Assembly (NCBI GenBank): GCA_003249585.1
Contig: QKIM01000441.1
Location: forward strand, 1-11,992
DNA length: 11,992 bases
Source of the DNA: Deltaproteobacteria bacterium
GTDB lineage: Bacteria; Myxococcota_A; Polyangia; HGW-17
Direction: 5' to 3'
Position 1 is the stretch's first letter; every line of letters begins with the position of its first letter. The notes under the pieces were generated by a model that searched no databases, was not told the origin of the DNA, and saw only the letters and a list, made by a program, of their open reading frames with translations. A program made the position numbers and the translations under genes. This document shows, in pieces, positions 1 to 7,701 of the stretch.

Positions 1-492
1 TCCAAGGTCATCGAGCTGGAGAACCAGGTGAAGGAGTCCATCGCCTCCATCGAGGGCGTCTCGGCGGACCTGGCCGAGACCATGTTCAAGCTGGGCTGGC
101 GGTCCATCGAGGACATCGCCCAGGCCGATCCCGAGGAGCTCTCCAAGATCCCCGGGCTGGGCGGCGTGGACGGTGCCATCCGCATCTCCACCGGGGCCCG
201 CGTGGTCCTGGAGCAGCAGGATCTCGGCGGCGACATGATGAGCGAGGACGAGAAACTGCAGGAAGTCCACGGTATCGACGACGAGGTCCTCTTCGCCCTC
301 AAGTCCGCGGGCATCAACTCCGTGGAGAAGCTCTACGAGTCGACCCCGGAGTACATCACCGAGGCGACGGGAATCGACCTGGAGCACTGCAAGATCATCC
401 ACTACTGGGCCGGCGTGAACCTCGGCTACGGGGAGGATGACGGTGAAGAAGAATTCGGCATGCTCGAAGAGGATGACGAAGACGGTATCTGA
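1..492 (+). CDS. nusA: Transcription termination/antitermination factor NusA, C-terminal part (5' end outside window)
   Basis: The frame is open from base 1 to the TGA at 490-492, so these 163 codons are the end of a gene that starts upstream; the GTG at 28 is an internal valine, not a start. The visible part holds two helix-hairpin-helix type repeats, roughly codons 12-55 (SIEGVSADLAETMFKLGW followed by the hairpin motif IPGLGG) and 80-130 (VHGIDDEVLFALKSAGI followed by an ATGIDLEH hairpin). A strongly acidic tail (EDDGEEE, LEEDDEDG) follows. Paired C-terminal repeats of this kind are known from proteobacterial NusA, where they contact the RNA polymerase alpha C-terminal domain or autoinhibit RNA binding. 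The S1, KH1 and KH2 domains would lie upstream. The position directly before ylxR and infB is the classical nusA context. The assignment rests on the repeats plus this gene order. Confidence 0.93.
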   Translation, partial: SKVIELENQVKESIASIEGVSADLAETMFKLGWRSIEDIAQADPEELSKIPGLGGVDGAIRISTGARVVLEQQDLGGDMMSEDEKLQEVHGIDDEVLFALKSAGINSVEKLYESTPEYITEATGIDLEHCKIIHYWAGVNLGYGEDDGEEEFGMLEEDDEDGI

Positions 493-500
493 GACGGATC

Positions 501-878
501 ATGTCAGGACGTGTTCCCCACAAAGGCATGCGATCCTGTGCCGGGTGCAGAGCCCGGCATCCCGCGGAGGCGCTGCTCTTCCTTGCGAGGAGGGAGCGGC
601 GGATCTTCGTGTCACTGTCCCGCCCGGCAGGTTTGGCCGGGAGGGGTTTGTACTGTTGCCCCGCCCCACAATGCATGGAGCGGGTGCTGAAACGATTCGG
701 CGACCCGGACTCTCTCGAGGAGTCCTTCAGCGCCTCCCTGGAGGCGCTGGCCGAGCGGGCTCGGATCCTTGGGTCCACTGCCGCAACGACGGCGGCGCCC
801 CAGTTGGAACGGATAGAACGTACAACTCGAATGATGGAAGTTGTACTCAAGGCCCATAGGAAGCGGAGAAGGCCATGA
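501..878 (+). CDS. ylxR: YlxR family (DUF448) RNA-binding protein
   Basis: This 125-residue protein lies between nusA and infB, the standard place for YlxR. The N-terminal half carries the family hallmarks: R11-S-C13-A-G-C16-R, a central beta region, and the G47-R48-G49-x-Y-C motif. YlxR proteins are small basic RNA-binding proteins; in Bacillus subtilis the homologue (RnpM) was reported to bind RNase P RNA and modulate its activity. Here C13/C16 plus C52/C53/C58 form a Cys-rich set that could bind a metal, which is my inference. The C-terminal half is longer than in minimal YlxR proteins, helical, and ends in a very basic tail (KAHRKRRRP). The ATG is 8 bp after the nusA stop with only a weak ribosome site (CGGAT), so translation is probably coupled to nusA. 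The stop overlaps the infB start as ATGA. No YlxQ/L7Ae-like gene is present. Confidence 0.9.
   Translation: MSGRVPHKGMRSCAGCRARHPAEALLFLARRERRIFVSLSRPAGLAGRGLYCCPAPQCMERVLKRFGDPDSLEESFSASLEALAERARILGSTAATTAAPQLERIERTTRMMEVVLKAHRKRRRP
865..872 (+). promoter_or_regulatory. Ribosome binding site of infB inside ylxR
   Basis: GGAGAAGG lies a few bases before the ATG at 875 and within the last codons of ylxR. Together with the ATGA stop/start overlap it fixes the infB start and indicates translational coupling of the two genes. Confidence 0.75.
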
Positions 879-3736
879 GCAAAGATGTTCGAGTATTGAG
901 TATCGCCAATGAAATCAAGCTGGATGTCAATGATGTCATCCTGCGGATGCAGGAGATGGGCATTGACGTCAAGACCAAATACAGCAGTGTGACCGGCGAG
1001 CAGGCTGAGCGGTTCAAAGACGAGATGGAACGGCTGGAGCGCCAGAGAATCCGGGAGACCCGGATGGGCGGAGGCGCCCTGGTGCGCAAAAAGGTCGAGA
1101 AACCTGGTGGTGTTGCGACACGCAAGCGCGTGGTCGCGCCTCCCAAGGACGCTGACGGCGCGGAGAAACCCGCCGCCCGCCGGACCGTCGCCAGAAAGGT
1201 GGCCGCCGCCGTCACACAGACCGAGGAACCCGCCGAGGCTCCTGTCGCCCGCAAACGGGTCGCCGTCCGCAAAAAAGATGTCGCCCCCGAGGCCGTGGTT
1301 GAAGAACCGGTGGCCGTGGAGCCGACTCTCCCCGAAGAGACACCGGTGGAGCCCGCGGCGGAAGCCCCCGTGGAAGCGCCTGTCGAAACGGCCCCTCAAC
1401 TCCGCACTGAGGCCGTGGAGCAGCCGGAGGCTCCCGTCGAGGTCCAGCAGCCCGTCGAGGCAGCCCCTGTGCCGACGGAAGAGGCACCCCAGGATGTCGC
1501 CGCTGCTCCCGCGCCCGAAGTCGCACAGAGCGTGCCCGCTCCGGCGGCCCCCGAGCCTGCAGAGGAAGCGGCCGTCGAGGCGGAAGAGGACAAGTCGCCC
1601 AAGCACCGGGTTCCCCATCATTCTCCTCTCCCCGGCAAGCCCGAGGCGTCAGCTTCTCCCGGCTCCAGTCTGACCGGAGGCAAACCCATCCACAAAGGCG
1701 GCCGGAAGATCGAGTACTCCGGTCCGCAGCTCGGCCCCACAGGCCGCTTTATCGTGCTCCCCAAGGCCGCCAAGGTCAACGCCGGCAGACCCGCCGCACC
1801 GGGAGAGCGGACCGAGGACTCCTCGGGATCCTCCGAGGCCGGGAAGGCCCGCGGCAAAGGCGAGCGCGTCCCCGGCGCCTCCTACCGTGAGCGGTACAAA
1901 GAGGATGAGCTCCTGCGCAAGGCCGGCCCCAACAAGCGGAAGAAATCCAAACCCGTCCGGCCTGCCGCACCCCCCGAGGGGCGCAGGAAGATCAAGGTCG
2001 ACGAGTTCATCTCCGTCTCCGAGCTGGCCAAACAGATGGGCATGAAGGCCGGAGAGCTCATCAAGAAGCTCCTGAGCCTTGGACAGATGGTGAACATCAA
2101 CTCCACCCTGGACGTAGAGACCGCCGACATCGTCGCCTCGGAGTGGGGCTATGAGATCGAGAGCATCGGCTTCAAGGAGGACATCGCGCTCGGTGATGAC
2201 GAGCCCATCGACGAGGAGCGTCTGGTCAGCCGTCCGCCCATCGTCACCATCATGGGTCATGTCGATCACGGCAAGACCTCGCTGCTCGACGTCATCCGCA
2301 AGAGTGACATCGTCTCCACGGAGTCCGGCGGCATCACGCAGCACATCGGTGCCTACAAGGTCAAGACCAAGGACGGCGAGATCGTCTTCATCGACACCCC
2401 CGGCCACGAAGCCTTCTCCCATATGCGTGCCCGCGGCGCTTCCGTCACCGACGTGGTCATCCTGGTCGTGGCCGCCGACGACGGCGTCATGCCGCAGACC
2501 GTCGAGGCCATCAACCACTGCAAGGACGCCAAGGTGCCCATCATCGTGGCGGTGACCAAGGTCGACAAGAACAACGCCAACCCGCAGATGGTCCGTGAGA
2601 AGCTCACCGCCCACAACCTGGTGGACGAGAAGTGGGGCGGCGACACCATCATGGTCGACGTCAGCGCGGTCAACAAGACCGGCGTGGACACCCTCCTGGA
2701 GATGGTGGTCCTGCAGTCCGAGCTCCTGGACCTGCGCGCGGATCCCGACGGTCCCTGCAAGGGCGTCGTCCTCGAGGCCGAGCTCAACAAGGCGCGTGGT
2801 CCCGTCATCAACATCCTCACCCTCAGCGGCAAGCTCAATGTGAGCGACTTCGTCATCGCCGGCACCACGGGCGGCAAGATCCGCGCCATGATCAACGATC
2901 GCGGCAAACCCGTGAAAGAAGCCGGTCCCGCCACTCCCATCGAGGTGACTGGGCTCGACGGGGTCCCCGCTCCTGGCGACGACTTCCGCAGCGTCACGGA
3001 CGAGAAGACGGCCCGCCGCATCCTCGACCGCCGCCGCGACGAAGCCAAGGCGAGGGATCTGGCGCGAAAATCCCAGGCCAAAGGCATGGAGGCCATCCGG
3101 CTCGCCATCGCCAAGGGCCAGCAGGAGCAGCTCAACATCGTGCTCAAGTCCGACGTGCAGGGCACCATGGAGGCCATCAAGGAGGCCCTCGTCCGTCTCT
3201 CCACCGAGAAGGTCAAGGTCAATGTGGTCAACGCCGCCGTCGGTGGTATCAACGAGTCCGATGTGAACCTGGCCATCACCGCCGAGGCTGTGGTCATGGG
3301 GTTCAGGGTCCGTCCCGCCTCCAAGGCCAGACATCTGGCGGAGAAGTCCGGCGTCGAGGTCCGCCAGTACAACGTCATCTACGACATGGTCGACGACGTG
3401 AAGGACCTCATGCGAGGTCTTCTGCCAAAGGAGAAGAAGGAGCGCTTCCTCGGCAAGATCGAGGTGCGGGCTGTCTTCACCATCCCGAAAATCGGTTCCA
3501 TCGCCGGGTGCTATGTCCTCGAGGGCAAGGTGCACCGCAACTGCCAGCTTCGCCTCTTCCGCGAGAACGTCCAGATCTACGAGGGCAAGGTCTCCTCGCT
3601 GCGCAGGTTCAAGGAAGACGCCCGCGAGGTCATGCAGGGCTACGAGTGTGGTATCGGCTTCGAGAACTACCACGACATCAAGGAAGGCGATCTCCTGGAG
3701 GCCTACGAGATGATCGAGGTACAGGCCGAGCTGTAA
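875..3736 (+). CDS. infB: Translation initiation factor IF-2
   Basis: This 953-residue GTPase places initiator fMet-tRNA on the 30S subunit and promotes 50S joining. An IF2_N domain lies at residues 1-50. Next is a long low-complexity P/A/E/V-rich linker (about 90-245), then a basic stretch, then a second IF2_N domain at about 373-424. The G domain has G1 GHVDHGKT (461-468), G2 GGITQ (485-489), G3 DTPGHE (507-512), G4 TKVD (561-564) and G5 SAV (597-599). G4 is usually NKxD and G5 usually SAK, so both base-recognition motifs differ from the norm. The last ~95 residues are domain IV, the fMet-tRNA-binding module ([35 protein letters not shown]). The start is supported by a GGAGAAGG ribosome site 2 bp before the ATG run-up, inside ylxR, and by the 4-bp ATGA overlap. 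The length fits long deltaproteobacterial IF2 forms. Confidence 0.98.
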   Translation: MSKDVRVLSIANEIKLDVNDVILRMQEMGIDVKTKYSSVTGEQAERFKDEMERLERQRIRETRMGGGALVRKKVEKPGGVATRKRVVAPPKDADGAEKPAARRTVARKVAAAVTQTEEPAEAPVARKRVAVRKKDVAPEAVVEEPVAVEPTLPEETPVEPAAEAPVEAPVETAPQLRTEAVEQPEAPVEVQQPVEAAPVPTEEAPQDVAAAPAPEVAQSVPAPAAPEPAEEAAVEAEEDKSPKHRVPHHSPLPGKPEASASPGSSLTGGKPIHKGGRKIEYSGPQLGPTGRFIVLPKAAKVNAGRPAAPGERTEDSSGSSEAGKARGKGERVPGASYRERYKEDELLRKAGPNKRKKSKPVRPAAPPEGRRKIKVDEFISVSELAKQMGMKAGELIKKLLSLGQMVNINSTLDVETADIVASEWGYEIESIGFKEDIALGDDEPIDEERLVSRPPIVTIMGHVDHGKTSLLDVIRKSDIVSTESGGITQHIGAYKVKTKDGEIVFIDTPGHEAFSHMRARGASVTDVVILVVAADDGVMPQTVEAINHCKDAKVPIIVAVTKVDKNNANPQMVREKLTAHNLVDEKWGGDTIMVDVSAVNKTGVDTLLEMVVLQSELLDLRADPDGPCKGVVLEAELNKARGPVINILTLSGKLNVSDFVIAGTTGGKIRAMINDRGKPVKEAGPATPIEVTGLDGVPAPGDDFRSVTDEKTARRILDRRRDEAKARDLARKSQAKGMEAIRLAIAKGQQEQLNIVLKSDVQGTMEAIKEALVRLSTEKVKVNVVNAAVGGINESDVNLAITAEAVVMGFRVRPASKARHLAEKSGVEVRQYNVIYDMVDDVKDLMRGLLPKEKKERFLGKIEVRAVFTIPKIGSIAGCYVLEGKVHRNCQLRLFRENVQIYEGKVSSLRRFKEDAREVMQGYECGIGFENYHDIKEGDLLEAYEMIEVQAEL
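1142..1606 (+). repeat. Low-complexity P/A/E/V coding repeat in infB
   Basis: Codons 90-245 of infB consist almost entirely of proline, alanine, glutamate and valine, with degenerate repeats of units such as PVEAP and VEEPVAVEP. This is the flexible linker between the two IF2_N domains. It is poorly conserved in the family and prone to length change. It should not be taken as a separate gene or as a mobile repeat. Confidence 0.7.
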
Positions 3737-3756
3737 CCCGAGGAGCCGATCACCCA

Positions 3757-3773
3757 CCCCCGCGGTTCGGGGG
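3757..3773 (+). other. Short GC hairpin in the infB-yciO gap
   Basis: CCCCCG (3757-3762) and CGGGGG (3768-3773) form a perfect 6-bp stem with a CGGTT loop. It sits 20 bp after the infB stop and 5 bp before the yciO Shine-Dalgarno sequence. No T-run follows, so it is not a classical intrinsic terminator. It could protect an mRNA end or tune yciO translation; that is inference. Confidence 0.35.
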
Positions 3774-3778
3774 AATCT

Positions 3779-3784
3779 GGAGGT
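3779..3784 (+). promoter_or_regulatory. Strong Shine-Dalgarno site of yciO
   Basis: GGAGGT followed by ACCC and the ATG at 3789 is a near-perfect ribosome binding site. It decides the yciO start. Confidence 0.75.
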
Positions 3785-3788
3785 ACCC

Positions 3789-4409
3789 ATGGCAAGGGCC
3801 ATTGTCTATGATATGGACCCCGTCCATCCCAACGTGAAGCGTCTGAAGAATGTTGTCGACACGCTCGCCGACGGCGAGGTGATCATCTATCCCACGGACT
3901 CTGTGTACGGACTTGGCTGCGATATGCGCAGCAAGAAGGGGATCGACAAACTGCGGACCCTCAAGGGCGTCGACGACAAGCACCTCATGTCCTTCATCTG
4001 TGCCGACCTGAGCCAGGCCGCCCAGTATGTCAACATCGACAACCATGCCTTCTCGGTGCTTCGCCGCATCCTCCCCGGTCCCTACACCATCATCCTGGAG
4101 GCCAACCGGGAGGTCCCCAAGAACGTCCTGGGCAAGCGCAAGACCGTCGGCATCCGTATTCCTGATTCGCCTGTGGCGCGGTTCCTCGTGGAATCCCTCG
4201 GGAGCCCCATCGTCTCCACCAGTGTCGACGACGACAACGGCAAGGCCATACTGGATCCCGAAGAGATCAGCCGCCGCTTCGGCGGCGTCGTCTCCGCCAT
4301 CGTCGATCAGGGACAGCTCGGCGACGATCATTCCACGGTCCTCATCTACGAGGAGGGCGAGTGGGAAGTGGTCCGTGAGGGGAAGGGCCCCGTGGACTTT
4401 CTGGACTGA
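3789..4409 (+). CDS. yciO: YciO-type Sua5/YrdC/YwlC family protein (threonylcarbamoyl-AMP synthase-like)
   Basis: The 206-residue protein has the Sua5/YrdC fold markers P35-T-D-S-V-Y-G-L-G43, LPGPYT (95-100), GIRIPD (121-126), STS (143-145) and a late STVLIY strand (182-187). Sua5/YrdC enzymes make threonylcarbamoyl-AMP from threonine, bicarbonate and ATP for the t6A37 modification of ANN-decoding tRNAs. The length matches E. coli YciO (206 aa), as do the KRKTVGIR stretch, the CADLSQAAQY segment and the ending VVREG...FLD. The canonical Sua5/YrdC K-x-R signature is replaced here by LKGVDDKHLMS, which also points to the YciO branch. That branch has weaker or less certain threonylcarbamoyl-AMP synthase activity than YrdC. 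It follows infB by 52 bp with a strong ribosome site and is followed after 6 bp by an acetyltransferase. If no other Sua5/YrdC exists in the genome, this gene may be the functional t6A enzyme. Confidence 0.88.
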   Translation: MARAIVYDMDPVHPNVKRLKNVVDTLADGEVIIYPTDSVYGLGCDMRSKKGIDKLRTLKGVDDKHLMSFICADLSQAAQYVNIDNHAFSVLRRILPGPYTIILEANREVPKNVLGKRKTVGIRIPDSPVARFLVESLGSPIVSTSVDDDNGKAILDPEEISRRFGGVVSAIVDQGQLGDDHSTVLIYEEGEWEVVREGKGPVDFLD

Positions 4410-4415
4410 CGCGTC

Positions 4416-4937
4416 ATGGCAGGCTCCTTGCCCTCTGCGGACCTGAAGGTCACCATCCTCGAGGAGCCCTCACCGAAAGACTATCTGCAGATTGGGGAGC
4501 TGGCGGAGTTGTCCTTCATCCGCTTCGGGCACTACCGGGAATTCATCACGGCGCTGGTGCGGGAGCGGGGAGTGGTCACGGTCATCATCCGTGAACCCGT
4601 GCGTCAGGATGATATCGTCGGCTTTCTCCTCCTGGGGTTCATCCCCGTGGCGGGGAGCTACATAGCCGACATCATGGCCATCGCGCTGGAGGAGGCGTAT
4701 CAGGGGAGGGGACTTGGAAAGCAGCTCATGGACTGGGCCATGGAGGCTGTGGAGCGTGTCTCCCGCTCCAAGGAGGTGCGTGAGCTGCGGCTGACCGTTG
4801 CCCACGACAACAAGCCGGCCGTCTCCCTGTTCCGCCGTTACGGATTCGCCTTCGACCGCACCACGGATCTGGGCAACTACCCCTCTGGGGTCCCTGCTTC
4901 CTCCATGAAGGTCTACTATTACGAGGACGAGGAGTAG
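4416..4937 (+). CDS. GNAT family N-acetyltransferase
   Basis: This 173-residue protein is a GCN5-related acetyltransferase. Motif A is clear: a beta strand IADIMAIALEEAYQ followed by the acetyl-CoA pyrophosphate loop Q96-G-R-G-L-G101 and helix KQLMDWAMEAV. Motif B follows as a strand (LRLTVAH) and N132-K-P-A-V-S-L-F-R-R-Y-G-F, typical of RimI-like and small-molecule acetyltransferases. The substrate cannot be named from sequence; a ribosomal or other translation protein is plausible given the operon, but that is inference. The ATG is 6 bp after the yciO stop without a good ribosome site, so translation is probably coupled. The stop lies 4 bp from that of the convergent glgP. Confidence 0.85.
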   Translation: MAGSLPSADLKVTILEEPSPKDYLQIGELAELSFIRFGHYREFITALVRERGVVTVIIREPVRQDDIVGFLLLGFIPVAGSYIADIMAIALEEAYQGRGLGKQLMDWAMEAVERVSRSKEVRELRLTVAHDNKPAVSLFRRYGFAFDRTTDLGNYPSGVPASSMKVYYYEDEE

Positions 4938-4941
4938 GGGA

Positions 4942-7494
4942 TCAGCCCCAGCGGATGAGGCCCGTCTCGTGGCCGAAACTGAGCGCGGCGTTGAAGGGGA
5001 CGAGACGGATGGAGAAGCCGTGCTGGCCGCTCTCGTTGCACTGGATGTCGCCACTGTAGGCCCAGCGGCCGTCACCGAGCTCCCGTGATGGGGACAGGGT
5101 GCTGATGGTGGGGGTGATCAACTCTTCCTCGGGGCTCACCTTGCCGAAGAGGGCCTGCACCGTCACGTCCTCGGGAGAGAGCCCTCCGAGGTGCACCTCC
5201 ACGTCGACCTTCACCTCGTCCCTGACCTTGATCTCCTCGGTGCTCCCGGAGAAATGGGCCGTCAGCACCTTCACCTCGTGCCAGGCCCCCTGGACCTTTG
5301 CCTTCCAGGAGGTGAGCTCGCGCGCCCCGTGGAATTCGTCCCGGGCCATGATGTTCCACCGATCCAGGGCGGGGACGTAGAACTTTTCGGCGTAGTCCGT
5401 CACCATGCGGTTGGTGTTGAAGACGGGGGAGAGGTGTTTGAAGGTGTCCTTCATCATGGAGATCCACTCCCGAGGCAGGCCGTCCTTGCCGCGGGTGTAG
5501 AAGGCGGGGATGATCTCCTTCTCGAGGACGTTGTACAGATCCCGTGACTCCACGTCGTCCTGGAGGGTGAGGTCGGAGTACTCCTCTCCGGTGCCGATGC
5601 GCCAGCCCGTATCGGGCCGGTATCCTTCGCACCACCACCCGTCGAGGATGGAGAGGTTGAGCCCGCCGTTGGCGGCGGCCTTCATCCCTGAGGTCCCCGA
5701 CGCCTCAAGGGGGCGACGCGGGTTGTTGAGCCACACATCGACGCCCTGGAGCATGTAGCGGGCCACGTTCATGTCGTAGTCCTCGATGAAGACCACGCGG
5801 CGGCTCAGTTCCTCACGCCTGAGGTGGTGGATGATCTGGCGGATGAGCTCCTTGCCGTTATTGTCCTTGGGGTGGGCCTTGCCGGCGAAAATGAGCTGGA
5901 TGGGCCGGTGGGTGTCCTGCAGCAGGCGAATGATCCGGTCCAGATCCGAGAAGATGAGGGGCGCGCGCTTGTAGGTGGCGAAGCGCCGGGCAAAGCCGAT
6001 GGTGAGGGCGTCGGGGTTGAGGAGCTCGTCGGCCAGCGCCAGCTCGGCCTTGCTGCCACCCTTCTTGATGAAGCTCTTGCGGGCACGGTCGCGGACGAAG
6101 GCCACCAGCCGCTCGCGCCGACGCTCGTGGGTACGCCACAGCTCGGCGTCGGGGATCTGCTCCACGCGGCGCCACACCTCGGGATCCTCGGGGTACTCAC
6201 GCCACCGGGGGCTTAGATAGCGATCGAAGAGGGAGCCCAGCTCGTGGGACACCCAGGTCTTGTTGTGGATGCCGTTGGTCACGTGGGAGATGGGGACCTC
6301 GGCGGCGGGGATGTCCTTCCACAGGGACTTCCACATGTCCCGGGCAACCTTCCCGTGGAGCTCGGAGACGCCGTTGTAGCGGTCCGAGAGACGGATGGCG
6401 AGGACGGCCAGGCTGAAGTTCTCCTCGACGTTGGTGGCGTTCTCCCGGCCAAGCGCCAGGAATTCGTCCCGGGAGATCCCCACCTCTTCGCGGTACTTCC
6501 AGAAGTACTTGTCCATGAGCGAGGGGGTGAACTTGTCGATGCCGGCGGGGACCGGAGTGTGGGTGGTGAAGACGTTGCAGGCCGAGCAGGCCTCCATGGC
6601 CTCACGGAAGTTGAGGGCCTTTTCGGCCATGAGGTTCTTGATGCGCATGAGGCCGAGGAAGGCCGAATGACCTTCGTTCATATGGAAGACATTGGGCTCG
6701 AAGCCCATGGCGTGAAGGGCGCTGATGCCTCCGTACCCCAGGACCAGCTCCTGCTTGAGCCGCATCTCCACGTCGCCGCCGTAGAGCTGGGCCGTGATCT
6801 CGCGGTCGTCCAGCGTGTTCTCGGGGATGTTGGTGTCCAGAAGGATGAGGGGCGTGCGGCCCACCATGACCCGCCAGATCCGGGCGTGCACCTTGCGGTC
6901 GGGGAAGTCCACGTCGATGAGGACAGGGCGCCCGGCCTCGTCCTTGATCTCCTGGATGGGCATGTTGAGGAAGTCGTTGTCCGGATAGGTTTCCTGCTGC
7001 CAACCGTCGGGGTTGAGGTACTGGCGGAAGTAGCCCTCACGGTACAGAAGACCGACGCCAACCAGAGGGAGACCTACATCGGAGGTGGATTTGAGGTGAT
7101 CTCCGGCCAGGACGCCCAGACCCCCCGAGTAGATGGGGAGGCTCTCATGGAGGCCGAATTCCAGCGAGAAGTAGCCGACCTTGAGGCCTTCGCCGCCCTC
7201 GAGCTCGCACTCGCGGCCCTTGTCCATGGCGTCATGGAAGCGCGCCATGACCCGCTCGAGGCTATGCAGATAGGCGTTGTCCTTGGAGAGATTTTCCAGG
7301 CGCTGCTGGCTCACCTGTCCGAGGAGGGCGATGGGGTTGTGCCCCACCTTGTACCAGAGATCGTTGTCGATGCGGAAGAACAGCTCCACCGCGTCGAAGT
7401 TCCATGCCCACCACATGTTCTTGGCCAGCTCCAGGAGGGGCTCAAGGGCTGTGGGCAGTGAGGGGATGACTCCAAATTTGTATATCGTTTTCAT
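4942..7494 (-). CDS. glgP: Alpha-glucan (glycogen/maltodextrin) phosphorylase
   Basis: This 850-residue PLP enzyme splits alpha-1,4-glucans with phosphate to give glucose 1-phosphate. Residues 1-~100 form the N-terminal DUF3417-type domain (IPSLPTALEPLLELAKNMWWAWN) that marks the GlgP branch distinct from the classical E. coli/animal enzyme. The catalytic core includes YFSLEFGLHESLPIYSGG (from 108), the HMNEGHSAF and TTHTPVPAG motifs, SHVTNGIH, and EASGTSGMKAAANGG with K605 as the expected PLP lysine, then DGWWCEGY. Length is normal for the branch and no frameshift is seen. The ATG has AAGGA about 10 bp upstream and a promoter-like AT-rich stretch further up. It lies downstream of two nucleoside phosphorylase genes on the same strand, 207 bp away. 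The protein is presumably cytoplasmic and used for glycogen mobilisation. Confidence 0.96.
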   Translation of the reverse strand: MKTIYKFGVIPSLPTALEPLLELAKNMWWAWNFDAVELFFRIDNDLWYKVGHNPIALLGQVSQQRLENLSKDNAYLHSLERVMARFHDAMDKGRECELEGGEGLKVGYFSLEFGLHESLPIYSGGLGVLAGDHLKSTSDVGLPLVGVGLLYREGYFRQYLNPDGWQQETYPDNDFLNMPIQEIKDEAGRPVLIDVDFPDRKVHARIWRVMVGRTPLILLDTNIPENTLDDREITAQLYGGDVEMRLKQELVLGYGGISALHAMGFEPNVFHMNEGHSAFLGLMRIKNLMAEKALNFREAMEACSACNVFTTHTPVPAGIDKFTPSLMDKYFWKYREEVGISRDEFLALGRENATNVEENFSLAVLAIRLSDRYNGVSELHGKVARDMWKSLWKDIPAAEVPISHVTNGIHNKTWVSHELGSLFDRYLSPRWREYPEDPEVWRRVEQIPDAELWRTHERRRERLVAFVRDRARKSFIKKGGSKAELALADELLNPDALTIGFARRFATYKRAPLIFSDLDRIIRLLQDTHRPIQLIFAGKAHPKDNNGKELIRQIIHHLRREELSRRVVFIEDYDMNVARYMLQGVDVWLNNPRRPLEASGTSGMKAAANGGLNLSILDGWWCEGYRPDTGWRIGTGEEYSDLTLQDDVESRDLYNVLEKEIIPAFYTRGKDGLPREWISMMKDTFKHLSPVFNTNRMVTDYAEKFYVPALDRWNIMARDEFHGARELTSWKAKVQGAWHEVKVLTAHFSGSTEEIKVRDEVKVDVEVHLGGLSPEDVTVQALFGKVSPEEELITPTISTLSPSRELGDGRWAYSGDIQCNESGQHGFSIRLVPFNAALSFGHETGLIRWG

Positions 7495-7514
7495 AACTCT
7501 TATTTCCTTGCGTC

Positions 7515-7528
7515 GGGGATTGGTCCCC
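7515..7528 (-). other. Small hairpin in the glgP leader
   Basis: GGGGA and TCCCC arms enclose a 4-base loop, about 20 bp upstream of the glgP start and just before its ribosome site. The stem is only 5 bp. A role in translation is possible but unproven. Confidence 0.25.
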
Positions 7529-7594
7529 TTGCCGCCTGAGGATCATCGTCGGGCGCGGGGAGCGAAACCACGCCTATTCCTACAGAAAGAATGA

Positions 7595-7622
7595 AGATTA
7601 TCAAGGAAAAACGAAGTGTTAA
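7595..7622 (-). promoter_or_regulatory. Putative sigma70-type promoter of glgP
   Basis: Read on the minus strand, TTAACA (7617-7622) is followed after 16 bp by TAATCT (7595-7600); an overlapping GATAAT (7597-7602) is an alternative -10. The stretch 7571-7650 is clearly AT-rich in a GC-rich setting, which suits a promoter. A start near 7588 would give a leader of roughly 95 nt before the glgP ATG. The motif is only moderate, so this is a prediction. Confidence 0.4.
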
Positions 7623-7669
7623 TCAGTGGTATGATAATATTGGCGTTTAGCCGTTTGAAGGGGCGCGGT

Positions 7670-7684
7670 CCCGGCCTGGCCGGG
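7670..7684 (-). terminator. GC palindrome after punA, possible weak terminator
   Basis: CCCGGCC-T-GGCCGGG is a perfect 7-bp inverted repeat (realistic stem 6 bp, loop 3) 17 bp beyond the punA stop. No T-run follows on the minus strand. It may be a factor-assisted terminator or mRNA 3' stabiliser that separates punA from glgP. Confidence 0.3.
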
Positions 7685-7701
7685 GCAAAAGGGGCAGAAG
7701 G

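Noticed and set aside
1142..1606. CRISPR-like or mobile repeat in the repetitive infB segment
   Set aside because: The repeats are degenerate, in frame and without spacers; they encode the IF2 linker.
395..1621. 408-codon minus-strand open frame over nusA end, ylxR and infB start
   Set aside because: It lies opposite three well-supported genes and encodes a G/R/H/L-rich low-complexity product, mirror of the P/A/E linker.
1649..3802. 717-codon open frame on the minus strand opposite infB
   Set aside because: It is a shadow of infB: strong G/C bias at third codon positions removes stop codons from the complementary frame. The product is rich in D/G/L/V without recognisable domains and infB is unambiguous.
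6244..7461. 405-codon plus-strand open frame opposite glgP
   Set aside because: glgP has all family motifs on the other strand; the antisense product has biased composition and no domain.
7629..7638. Plus-strand TATGATAAT as a -10 box for an antisense transcript into punA
   Set aside because: No acceptable -35 hexamer lies 16-18 bp upstream; the match likely reflects the AT-rich glgP promoter region.
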